Assembly (NCBI GenBank): GCA_032988165.1
Contig: JANTQF010000022.1
Coordinates: forward strand, 1-64,000
Length of the DNA stretch: 64,000 bases
Direction of reading: 5' to 3'
Source: Emmonsiellopsis sp. PD_33
Taxonomy: Eukaryota; Ascomycota; Eurotiomycetes; Onygenales; Ajellomycetaceae
Positions 1 through 11,264 of the stretch are shown piece after piece. How positions within the stretch are numbered: position 1 is the first letter of the stretch; every line of letters begins with the position of its first letter. Position numbers and translations under genes: made by a program. A model generated the notes under the pieces. It made no database searches and was not told where the DNA came from. It worked only from the letters and a program-made list of their open reading frames with translations.

Positions 1-176
1 CCGGAAGGAATGAATTTATGGCCGCGCTTCATGTTCCGCTGGAAGACTGTCATATGGCAGACCGCACCGGTGATAAAAATGGCCAAAAAGACTGCACAAA
101 TGGGAACATCTACTGAAATCGAAGGGCGACCTCCCATAGCTGCTGTCGTCGGAAGGTATGGTGGGCCCGATGGCAT
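1..176 (-). CDS. N-terminus of a multi-pass membrane protein (fungal GPCR-like family), cut by window edge
   Basis: Partial gene read from the minus strand; the first ATG is the complement of 174-176 and an in-frame stop lies just upstream of it. The visible 58 codons begin MPSGPPYLPTTAAMGGRPS, followed by a hydrophobic stretch (DVPICAVFLAIFITGAVCHM) that forms one transmembrane helix, then a basic turn (RNMKRGHKF). This layout matches the start of a fungal seven-helix family often annotated as family C-like G-protein-coupled receptor or DUF3112. I know this from the motif, not from a search. The rest of the protein lies left of the window, so the number of helices and any function cannot be seen. 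The 1.2 kb to the next gene would be a shared divergent promoter region. Confidence 0.55.
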   Translation of the reverse strand, partial: MPSGPPYLPTTAAMGGRPSISVDVPICAVFLAIFITGAVCHMTVFQRNMKRGHKFIPS

Positions 177-1392
177 CGTGGCCTATATCATGGTAAGTGT
201 CACCCAGAAAACATATGACGGTATTGAGAAAAGGATGCCATACTGGGTGCGGGTTGGACATTTCGATTTTTCTGAACTTATATTTCGTAGATTGAGTATA
301 GTTCTTGGATCGAGAGGGATCAAATGCGGTCCTTTGGAATGCACCAGATCAGTCCCGCGATGGGGACGTGAAGGGATCTCCTGCTAAATTACAACAAGGA
401 TTGCGTAACAAGGATTGTGGATTTGCTATGCACGAGGACTCGAGAGTGTTTCAAAGTTAGCAGAGACAAGATAGAATTCAAAGGAGGACAGGTTGGCAAG
501 CCACGATTGTGGAACGAGAAGCCCTTTTATGTACTCATTCAAGCAATTTATCCTCGATGATCGGATTTACGAGGTTCCATCACGGCCTATCCGCACGTCG
601 CGTCTTCGACAGAGATTTAAAAGCCAAGGTGGTCCGTTGTCAACCCCTTGCCTAGTGCATTCGACCCATGATCGGGGAATATGGCTTTCTACCCGCCGAT
701 CAACGGGGAGGATGTTAGCAGAAAAACTACTCATCAGAGAAGAGAGTTGGAGAAATTTGAATTTGTTGCTACTTTGGAGTGATTGTTTGAGACTGTCAGT
801 GTTCAAGATGACCTCATGAAGCCGCGTCCGAAAGTTCCGATGATGTCGGTGCACGAGGCCCGCGCGTGGAATTGCTGACCAAATCCGCGTGCCGAGGCGC
901 TGCTGTGTTTGATTGGCTGGCCGGCACGGAGGCTCGGCGTCAAAATCACCGACATGGACTTTTGCCGGCTCCGACTCGCCGGGCTGTGTTTTGGACATGA
1001 CAACATCGAGAGATTGCACTTATTTATCAGATCCATCCCAGGCAGATAAAAGTTCGATGCCAGACAAGTCGAGATTCGTGTCTTTGGGTGATGTCCTGTA
1101 GTTACCCTAACGTGACTCTGGAGATCGAGCCCATCATAATGTCTGGGAATGACAAAAACACCCCCCTGCCTAGGTAGCGGCATGCATCCCATGCAAAGGG
1201 AATACGAGCGCCCAGATGACCATGCTCTGGGGGACTGGAGAAAAGAAAGACCGCATTCCGTTCTCCAACATCGCCAAACAGGCTGACCCAGTCATCATTT
1301 TAACATTTCTCTGCATCGACCGCCAATCTAAAACATACACCCATTGTGGGGAGACCTACATACAAACTTGTTGCGAGTTTTCCCTCAGAACC
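177..1392. other. Intergenic region between two divergent genes
   Basis: There is no convincing gene here. Open frames on both strands (for example minus 567-1019) lack recognisable domains, overlap one another and show no matching splice pattern. The stretch probably holds the promoters and 5' leaders of the flanking divergent genes. Confidence 0.5.
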
Positions 1393-2638
1393 ATGGCGGC
1401 CATCCGGGCATGTTTCCAGCCTATCCTCGACGCCCTGTTTGCGCCGGGAATCCCATTCAGTTATCGCTGGCGTTTGCTCACCATTGCTCCGATTAATACG
1501 CTCGCATACTCGATGAAATGGCTGCCGTGGATATTTTCGCGAGTATATTCCGTGACCTGGATCCCTCTCCGGCGAAACGCTGATCGTCCCGCCCGCGCTC
1601 TCGTTTTCAAGCCAAAAGCCCCATCCAAATCCTTACGGCCTCTCCATATCGATATTCACGGGGGTGGATTCATAGGCGGCATTCCAGAATTGGATAATGA
1701 ATTCTGTGCGAAGCTAGTTGAAGAAACGGGCGCTGTCGTGATTTCGATTTCATATCGACTAGCGCCGCGTCATCCGTTCCCAGCGGCCCACCAGGATGTC
1801 GAGGACGCCGCAGATTACATTGTCAACAATGCGGAGAGACTATGGGGGGCAAATCCAAACTTGCTGACGATAAGCGGGTTCTCAGCTGGCGGAAATCTTG
1901 CTTTGGGCAGCATTTCCCAGCGCCTTTCAGATACCGAGACGCCCGTCAAAGGGGCAGTTACTGGTTACCCTGTGGTTTGTACTCATTTTCCTTAGCAGAT
2001 ATACCATATGAATATTGAACATGTTGGCTTGATGTCAATACCGAAATATTAACGCTAAGCAATATACCATCAGGTTGACCTCCGCATACCGCCTTGGGAA
2101 AAGCCAAAGCCAGCCGCATTTCCCAAAAATGATCCTCTAGCCTATTTAATGCCCCTTTTTGATGCGTACGCTCATTCTAGCCGCGGTCACAACCTAGACA
2201 GCCCAACAATGAACCCCATCCTCGCGGATATACGCAGATTACCATCCAAAATGCTCTTCCTGATTCCCGGCGTGGATATTCTTGTTCACGAGACGACAAC
2301 GTTTGTAGAACGGCTACAAAGACAAGCAACAATAATAAATTCTCAAAATGGCTGGGAGGAAGATTCTGTTGAGGGGTATAAGATTGAAAGTATCCTTTTC
2401 AATGACCAAATTCATGGATGGTTGGAACGTAAGTCCCCTTCGTTACTATTTCTATTTCCAATTGTCCTCATTCCCGAAATATACCTATTACTGCGAAACA
2501 AAGTTTTTGATTCTGGCTTTTTTCGTAGTCCCATCATTTGCTATCGACGTAAATACAAAGAAAAGGGCGTACAACGCCGCTTTCCAGTTTATTCGCGACA
2601 TTCACGTGCAGAACGGCTGGAAAAGGGACTGGGAATAG
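1393..2638 (+). CDS. Alpha/beta hydrolase, hormone-sensitive-lipase-like esterase
   Basis: Three exons: 1393-1974, 2074-2428 and 2529-2638, giving 348 aa. The ATG at 1393 has an A at -3 (ACCATGG); an in-frame ATG at 1216 would add 59 residues unlike the family. The oxyanion-hole motif HGGG is at residues 89-92 and the nucleophile elbow GFSAGG puts Ser at 164. Asp262 in GVD and His308 in DQIHGW complete the expected triad. These features place it in the HSL-type (family IV) esterases, which hydrolyse short-chain carboxyl esters or secondary-metabolite acyl groups; the substrate cannot be told from sequence. No clear signal peptide is visible, although the N-terminal 60 residues are hydrophobic (one membrane-associating segment is possible). 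Both introns keep phase (0, then 1) and the frame closes with WKRDWE and a stop. Confidence 0.85.
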
Positions 2639-3050
2639 GTACTCCTGATATAGGCATTTGGGATCTTGGCATATACCCTAGGCGTGTCCTTTGTACTATA
2701 GATTATTCGCGAAATAAAACAACCACTCTCCACTCTCTTCTATTCATCAAATATCTCCCCAACTTAATAAGGTTTGTGGAACCGGACCCGCCAAGACCCA
2801 AATCACCGGCTCGGCTTCTCCATCCCGCCCCACCCAATGCCGAAACTTAAAAGGCTGGAATTCCCCGCACGTATCCCGTGTCCCCGTGACTTGCCCAACC
2901 CTATCCTCCCGTTGCGATTCTGGGAGGACCACGTATTGACATCTACGGGAAGGTAAATCAATGGATCATATACTCTTTTATAATCTAGTTGAATGCCTTA
3001 GATATTCATTGAGGAAACCTTTCCTACTAGTGGCTTGATTGCTCGCGGCT
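2639..3050. other. Intergenic region, tandem genes
   Basis: 3' flank of the esterase and promoter of the zinc-finger gene. Frames such as plus 2774-2956 overlap minus-strand frames and show nothing protein-like. No repeat or RNA gene seen. Confidence 0.4.
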
Positions 3051-5890
3051 ATGGGTCGGCATCTTCCTCTTCGCAGCCGGTCTGACGACAAATCAGCGGA
3101 ACGATCGTATGTTTGTTCAATTTGCCAACAGGGGTTTAAAAGGTTGGAACATTGTTTAAGGCATGAGAGGTCGCGTACGTACATATCCCGTTGCGTGGTA
3201 TTTACTACTACTTCCTCATACCCCACATGAATACGCGTCCGATGTTCCAACCAAGGCTCACTCACCCCTTGAATAGATACCAAAGCGAAGCCATATCATT
3301 GCCAATTTTGCGAGCGGTCATATGGCCGAAAGTAAGTATTGCATAATGCATACGACACTACAAACTTCCCCAGAATTAATCCGTTTCTAATAGGGATCTC
3401 GTCCTCCGCCATGAAAAGACATTGCACGAGGAACAATGGAATAGGACGCAGAAAAACACCGCAAAAAAGAAATCCAGCAGCTCTATAGACTCGATGATAA
3501 AGCCCTCGCAAAAACGTCGCATGTCCACCATAAGTCGCAGTGATGATCAGGAGAGCGCAGTATCTCCGTCCATTCAGATCCAGCATCAGCAGTGGGGCGA
3601 CAGCAACGTCTCCACACAACTTGCTATTCAAACAACACCCCCGATCTCCCCCCTAGATGGCGATGTTGATCGCCGACCACTGTTCTCAGCAGTGAGTTAC
3701 GACTTCTCCTGTCCATTAACTCCTGCAATCCACGAGAGACTTGATTACGTGCATGAAGCTTCGGTTCCGGAGACGAACATATCGGTTGTCCCTCAGGTTT
3801 CGGAACAGTCTTATTATGAAGAGCAGTGTGGTGTTCAGTATGGTTATCCGATTTACGAGATATCTGCGCACCATTATCTAGAACCACAGATTATTCCCAT
3901 TGACCCGAATTTATGCGAGAGCCCGAGTACGACCAAGAAGAATATACCCCAACAACCAACAGCTCCAGGAAGTTCTACATGTTTTGAAGTTTTGAATCTC
4001 TGGCCTGCCGCTTATGCCAGGCACCTGAATGGAGGATCTACCCTGATCGAAGAATCAAGCGAGCAAGATACTCACGGAAATTTTATGTTTTTGGAACGAC
4101 TATGGCAGCTGTTTGCTGAACAGACCCGGCCAACACTAGATCGGAATAATATCAACATGGAGCATTTGCTTTCAAATTCAGCGTGTTCTGAGTATTTTCG
4201 AAAAATCGATGACTTTGATATACAGCTACTTCAACGTTGCTTGGATCAATTCTTCAGTCATTTCAACATTTATACTCCAATATTCCACGTTCCGACCTTT
4301 AATATTAAGACCACACCAACACCATTGATACTCGCCATGTCCTGTATTGGAGCATCACAGCTTTCAGAAAGAGAACTCTGCTCCACCCTATTGCAAATGG
4401 CAAACGAATGCCTGGAACATGACGAATCTGGGATCGAGGACCTTATGCCTGCAACCCCCCTCCTAATCTGGAAAATCCAATGCAAGGTGCTGCTTATTTA
4501 TGCTGGCGTCTTTCTCGGAGACCCTAACGAGGCCGCAGCAGCAATAGAAAGAATCGGGACAATTCATCGAGAATTTATCCAGCACAAGGCGCGGTTAAGC
4601 AGCAAAATAAGACACGAAGCTGAATCCTCCTGGGCCACATGGATCGATTACGAATCGTCAAAACGCCTGCTATGCGCCATGTTTGTTATCAGCAGCCTTC
4701 TGACGACCGTTTATGATATCGCGCCGTGCATCTCAATGAGTCAATTGCTAGAACTTGAAATTCCCGACCAAGAATTCCTATGGGATGTCCCGGACGAAAG
4801 GACGTGGTCTGAACTGATGAGATGCCATGAACCCCTGCGGGGATCCAAGTTTAACGACATACTCAGCCCCCTGATATATGGCCAGGAAACTCATGCGATG
4901 GATGGATATGCCACTAGACTATCCAACTTTGCTGCCACTGTCATCGCCCATGCAGTTACTATGCATGTCTGGAATATTAAACAATGCTCACCCTCTTCCC
5001 TAAACATCGCGAACGAACCTCACACTAAGTATCAACTACAAGGTTTCAGCTACACGCAAACGGAGGCCTTATTGAGCAGATCTTGTCAATTTTTAACACG
5101 CCATTGCCTACAGATAGGGGATGATTATGGGTCATCTGATATACTCATGTTCCTGAATGGAGTCGCTGTTTTGCGAAGCGGCTTTGCTCGCGCATTTACC
5201 GATATTGGGATATTTGACCGGGCACTACTGCTCAGTTCAGAAACTCTGGATGTGGTATCCGCATGCAAACAATACGCAAGCGCACCTTGCTCTCAAGATC
5301 AATTCACGACGGATATTGTTCGCAAACTATTTACGGGTCTGCTATACCCGCTATGGCAATTGAGAAAGAGTGAAAACGACATAAAGGTGTTGATATGGAA
5401 CATCGAGCATTGTGTTTCCATATTTGATTCGTGTAAGGATCATGTCCATCATTCTCTTCTAGCCCCATTGTTTTCGTCCATCAATGGATGATAACATACT
5501 AACATCTTTTGGGATCCCATCAGTATTATTCTTCATCAAATGGATTCATCGCATCGAAATAGAACCACAGCACCACACCACTACTCCCCAGGAACTAGCG
5601 CTTATGAATGGTATCAGAGAGGTTATCGAGGATCCTAAGGCTCCAAATGACAACGCAACATCCCTTGCCGCAAGGGTAGCAAGGGCTTTTACATTTTTGT
5701 TTGACAATCGTGGCTGTCCAGGAGGTAACATAACTCCATTTCTACTCCTATATCTACCAGCTTGTATGGAGAGATATATTAACTATATATTTTTGATACA
5801 AAAGCGGTATCCCGGATGAGATACGTTCTCGAGAAGCTGGCAGAAGTTTACGAAGACCACTTCCGCGCCGCGAGGAGCGAACTCCGCTAA
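3051..5890 (+). CDS. C2H2 zinc-finger transcription factor with fungal-specific regulatory region
   Basis: Five exons: 3051-3174, 3277-3331, 3394-5432, 5524-5724 and 5805-5890, giving 834 aa. Two C2H2 fingers sit at the N-terminus. The first is CSICQQGFKRLEHCLRHERS, with its last His formed across intron 1. The second is CQFCERSYGRK, continued after intron 2 by DLVLRHEKTLH. This paired finger followed by a long helical region (about residues 270-720, with WATWIDYESSKRLLC) is the usual plan of fungal C2H2 regulators that carry a Zn2Cys6-type fungal_trans domain. Intron 4 (5433-5523) has donor GTAAGG, a perfect TACTAAC branch site and acceptor CAG; it joins two frames that otherwise look like a frameshift. 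The tail reads MRYVLEKLAEVYEDHF. It is a nuclear DNA-binding regulator by family; target genes are unknown. The neighbouring esterase could be a target, but nothing in the sequence shows it. Confidence 0.85.
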
Positions 5891-6470
5891 GGCCTCGTTT
5901 GTATAAATATAACGACTAGCGCGTTGGTCGCTCGTTATGGGACTATATATATTCCAGAGTTGCCCATGTTTCGTAATATCAGATATAATATCGACCTGTC
6001 CTTCCGCAGACCTGGGAAAAAGACCGGCGAAATATACGACAGTATACGATGGATTCGTACTTCCAGGGCCTATTTAGGAATAGGAACCTCCAATTTTCTC
6101 TAGAAGGGCCGTCATGGAGAATTTACGCTAGGATTCTGCGTCCGCTTGTGGGTTGTGAATGTCTGAGGTATGAGAATGCGCAACTGGCGTTGCTATTGGC
6201 CCCTACCATTTCTTTTGCTGATGTTGATATTAGGTTTATATTGGAGTATTTATTTATTTATGTGGTGAAGCCAGTGTCTTTGAGATGGGCAGGGTAGGGT
6301 ACATAATGTAAGTTTCGATATTTTGGGATCCTTGGATGTTTATATACCTGTACCCCTAAAGGAAGTTGTTGGCCGTTGAAGGGTTGTATATACAATGGAA
6401 TAATAGTATATAGATGGAGGTGGAGGCGGGAATATAGTCTGCTGCTGGGCAATGCGGATTTTATTCAACG
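5891..6470. other. Transition zone before the CpG-free island
   Basis: Ordinary base composition with normal CG dinucleotides up to 6469-6470, after which none occurs for 11.3 kb. An 82-codon open frame (6049-6297, plus) has no recognisable domain and no splice partner, so it is not called as a gene. Confidence 0.45.
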
Positions 6471-6804
6471 GATATCTAGTCATGATTCTGATGAATAAAG
6501 GGGAAAGGTCTAAAGCACCTGTCTAGTCCACCAATATGTAAAGAAGTCTTAATAAACACAGGGAAATTGCAAATGATCTATCCATACCAGATTTTCATGG
6601 TCCACTGGAACAGTGCTCCAACAGCTCCAACACTGTTACATGAATCAGAGTCATCATATCACCATGGAAAGTGGATTTTATCATGGAATCACTATTCTCC
6701 AAAATCTAATATTAATATTCCATTTATGTTAAAGCTTTTGACCTATATATATTAAAATCATGAAGGATTTTAACAATATATGACTATTCTATGAAATCAT
6801 AGAC

Positions 6805-7195
6805 TGCTACTGCTCCATTCTACTACCATTCTACACATCAGAGCAATGATATGCTAGTAAACCTTAATTTAACAGTATACCTACCATTCTCTGAAATATA
6901 ATATTAATATTTCATTAACAATTCATCTGGCACAATACTCTAGCAAATATATCAGAGAGTAAATTACAATGGAGGCTAATTACCACACTGTCCTGCCACC
7001 ATTCTATATGTTGGAGCAATGATATGATAGTAAACCTCAATTTAACAGTATACCTACCATTCTCTGAAATATAATGTTAATATTTCATTAACAATTCATC
7101 TGGCACAATACTCTAGTAAATATATCAAAGAGCAAATTATAATGGAGGCTAATTACTACACCATCCTGCCACTATTCTACACATCAGAGCCATGA
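6805..7195. repeat. 173-bp tandem repeat, just over two copies
   Basis: The words starting GAGCAATGATATG at 6841 and 7014 and the related GAGCCATGATAT at 7187 are exactly 173 bp apart. The two full units differ mainly by transitions. A partial unit (CTGCTCCATTCTAC...) precedes the first copy. Confidence 0.85.
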
Positions 7196-7383
7196 TATAA
7201 CTATAGAGCATTGGATTTACTGTGTATACACCCACCCCTGAGGTAGAACTTTGATATTTCATTATATTTTCATTTTTAGAATAGGGAAATAATTAAAAAG
7301 AACATCCATCCATTATATTATCCCTATCTATCTATCTAGAAAAAAGAAAAAGAAACTAAACCCCATATCTGAACTCAAAAAAT

Positions 7384-7695
7384 CTAAAAGAACTTACCAT
7401 CTGCTCTCTTTACAGTATCTTCATCCTTTCCTCTGACCTCCAGAACTAACTGTGCCTCCCCCCCAGCCATCTCATCATCAGGTTTGTTGGAGTAAATGGG
7501 GGGAGCAGGCACTGAATGGGCATGTCCATGGTAGTCTCCTATCTCTAGTACTATTACAGGGAGAGAGGGGCTCTGACCCATATCAATATTAAATTCATTG
7601 AAACTCTTAATTAGAGTATTATAGTGGGTGAGAGGAGGGCAGCATTTTAGACTAGACAACTTCATTTTACTCTCCACACTCATCTTCCATTTCAC
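7384..7695 (-). pseudogene. Open-frame fragment inside the repeat island
   Basis: A 103-codon minus-strand frame, rich in Lys and Glu near its start and holding the segment LPVIVLEIGDYHGHAHS. I do not recognise it. It lies downstream of, and on the same strand as, the cysteine-rich relic at 8022-8470, so it may be another exon of the same decayed ORF; that link is inference. It contains no CG dinucleotide, like the rest of the island. Confidence 0.25.
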
Positions 7696-8021
7696 CTATA
7701 TAAATAAGATATTAGTTAGTATAGGGTCATTCATATAGGATTTATAAAACATATTGAGCCTGGGTAATACTATACCTGTACATCCAGGCCACAGACCCCA
7801 TCTCCCAAGTTTCAAATTCCAAGTCTGATGGTGCTCAGATTTTTACCCACACTCTATTTTACAATTCATTAGCTATATTAATATAATAATTAAATGAGTT
7901 CATATATCTTGACCATATCAACTAAATTAGCTATTTACTGAAGCTACACTTCTCTAATTTCCCACTACTATTTAAGTTCAGAGGTGATCTTCTGCAGCAC
8001 AGCAACCTTTTCAAATTTCAT

Positions 8022-8530
8022 CTAGCTACCCTCAACATTACTGACAACTGAGCCCTCTCTACTCATAGTAAGCTTCTTTTCAACTTTAGACTTCTTTTTA
8101 ATAAGCTCTACCAACTCCATCTTCACAGCATCCATATGATCATTGACATTCTTAGTATGGATAGACTTGACAAAGGGATTCAAGGCATCAAGGTAATTAT
8201 TATGCAAGACCTATCCATTTCCAATCTACTCTGATATTTCTGTGGGGACCTCAGTGCACATTTTTTTATCCCACATACAATTACTGCAGGCATTCTTGCT
8301 CCTGAAGAGCTTGTTGCAGGGCCAATCAAGATTCTTAGGATAGATATAGTCCATCACATAGTGACAACACATAGAGACTTTCTGGATCTCAGCAGCTTCA
8401 GGATTCTCCTCTGATCTAGGATCAGTTTTGCTGCCCCAGGTCTTGTAAGGGGTGGTGGAGGTAGAGGCAGCTTTTATTCAAGGCATTCTAAAGGAGTTGT
8501 CAGTTCTCATATCTCCAAAATTTCAAGCTT
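8022..8530 (-). pseudogene. Decayed ORF with a cysteine cluster (second relic of the island)
   Basis: On the minus strand one frame reads through about 150 codons with only a few stops. Upstream is KVSMCCHYVMDYIYPKNLDW, then a Cys cluster (WPCNKLFRSKNACSNCMW followed by KKMCTEV), and after two stops a charged coiled-coil-like tail (MDAVKMELVELIKKKSKVEK). The spacing of Cys and His looks like a small zinc-binding domain. Similar Cys clusters occur in hypothetical proteins spread through fungal repeats, but I cannot name the family. The stops are consistent with transition decay of an older gene. It is not expected to make a full protein. Confidence 0.4.
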
Positions 8531-11264
8531 CTTCAAGCATAATAACTACTTACTTAATATTTCAAAGTGAGAGAGGGGGGGAGGATGTCTATATCAGCAG
8601 AGGAGAGGGAGATGGATGTAAAATCAGAGTTCTGACTACATGTTTGAAGAAGAAAGAGGAAGAGGAAGAGGAAGAGGAAAAGATGAGTATTTTGTAATGA
8701 ATCAGGCATCACCTGACTATCTCACCTGGCAACCAACATATCACTTTATTTACTCACTTCCAGTTCACCTCTGAAATCAACATCATCTCTTTTTATTTTC
8801 TATATACTGAACCAGCCAACTCAAATACAACTATGAAATGAGCTCATACTGATATCTTTTAAGATAATATATGATATGAACCCTCACCATTTTCAGAATA
8901 CACATGCAAACTAGCTACTGACAGCTCTGAAATATATATATATAGATCTGTGAAGTGAGTACATACTAATAACAAAGAGTAGGTGCAGTAATTTCCCACA
9001 CCTTTCATCATATCATTGAGATAGGTATTGGGAATGCTTTATAAATACTTCATTTTACTACCTGGCAGCAGTGAATATACTCAAATTAAACTAATACTAT
9101 GTGAAAGATATATAGAAAGCAATCCAAAATGAATATATAACCACTCAGTTGAAAATCCCTACCCATGCATTCTCTCTAACTATGCATTAGAATTGTCTTC
9201 TCCATGATAAAACCATTAAATCCTTTATTCTCTATTCAATACATTCAGCTCTGCAACCAGTGATTCATTTTATCCTGATTTTCACATGAGAAATATACTC
9301 TGAAAATGCACCCAGTGCTACCAATCCACATCCCACATTCAAAGCCATAGATTATACCTTATAAAGCCACAGATCCTATCTGCCCTGAGATGGGGACAAA
9401 GCATATCTTCTTCTTTACAGCCTCCTTAACTTCAGAATCAGACTTTCATTTCTTTTTGAGTTTTCAACAGGTAATCAGCTCTACAAAGTTCCCCTGACCT
9501 ACACCACTGTATTATTCTGCAGAGGCCATATAGTCCTAAAAATTAATAACTTCATCTCATGCTCCAACTTGAATATACCTATCCTCATCTCTTTCAACTA
9601 GATCATCTCACAGCTTAATCTAGGTAGCAAGATTCACATATATTTCTAGATGAGGTATAAGCCATTGATCTCCAGGATTGCAGGTACCAACATGTATATT
9701 TAATATACTATTACCCTATGAAATCAGACTGTTCATAGTTCAGGATCAGCCCAGTCTAATAGAACACCTGATGAAACTTATTCAAAGTGAATCTCTGGAA
9801 GAAATGCTGAAAGATACCCTTCTCATCAGTGTAATTGTACATGCTACATCTCAAATAGCTGACTTTATTCAGCTCTTTTTCCTGTCAGACATGTTCCTAT
9901 GATAAAACCAACAGGTTAGCAGTTTATTCTGACTTTGGAATACCCATAGACAGTGTCAACTACACAGCCCAGCACTATAATATTTCTTATTCAATTCAAG
10001 TTGGAGCTTTATCAACTGATCATAAGCACTCTGGATCCTCATCAGTGACCCTGCCAAACACCCTATATATGAAATAGCTGATTATTGATCCCCATAATTG
10101 ATAATCAGGTCAGTACTCAGAGCCATCATCTCCAAAATCCATTTCCATGCCCATCATAATGATATTCTCCTAGAATTATCAATCAGCCTATATTTCATAT
10201 TTCTTCACCTATCATCAAATCTCCATCAATCCTCTCTAGATTTATCTTAACCCACAGCCAACTTCAGCTGGGTTTTCAGTTGGATTCCACTGAGTATCTA
10301 GGTCAACTCTTACCTTCATATAGCCAAGTGTCTTGCATTTCCACATTCAAAAATTGTTGAGTGCACTGTTCCATACTGCAGTCCACATACACAATTTATG
10401 ACTGTAACCCTAAAACACCCATAATACCAGTTCATCCACTTCTCTGGAGAATGTAAAGAGATATGACCATCTTATCTACCACTAAAGGTCCCTCTCCCAT
10501 GCATGATCTATCTGCTCATAGGACTCCAACACAACCTAATTACACTGTCCATCAGAATTAGAGGATATACTACTTGTGCAATTCTAGCTTTCTATTGATA
10601 TGCTACTACTCCTAGTAAGTGCAGGGTCCACAGAAGGAAGCTCATCCCCCTAGCCATCAAGCTACTTCTGATTAGCAATACATTCATAAAGTTCTTATTT
10701 GTGGAATAGAAACTAACCATACTACTCAATTCTGAACTAAAGGAGTTAATGGCAGACATAACTGGGTAGTGGGTAGGCCAGGTAATGATATGAAAATGAA
10801 ATTGTATCTGATGGAGAAGGAAACCTACAGATAATAAAAGAAAATGAAAAAGATTAAAGTTCATGATTCTACCAGATGATGTGACTTGAGACCCCTATTT
10901 TCAGAGGCACATTTAGTATGTGTTTAGCCCCATTTCTTTTTTCAGAGCTATCATATTCATACTCCTTTTCCAATTTTCTCACTTTTCCCTCTAAAAAAAT
11001 CCAACCTATAATATGGTCATCTGCAGTCTTCACCATCTTAAAAAACACACCCTTCATGGAGCAAACAAGCACCCAGCTCCAAGAGGCTGACATCCAAAAT
11101 CACCACAGGACACCTTCAAAAACTACATCAATATTGATATAAATGATCCAACATTTGATCATGACATGGGATCTTGAGATTTTATGTCAGAGCCTATACC
11201 AGATGATGCAGAGGTATGTGTTTATATTCTAATTCAATTATTTACTTGATCTTTTAACTTAGAA

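Noticed and set aside
5476..5523. Apparent frameshift or a 48-nt intron (donor GTCCAT) in the transcription factor gene
   Set aside because: A better intron, 5433-5523, has donor GTAAGG, branch TACTAAC and acceptor CAG, and joins the two coding frames exactly; no frameshift is needed.
6049..6297. 82-codon plus-strand frame between the transcription factor and the island
   Set aside because: It has no domain, a poor start context and no splice partner; probably chance.
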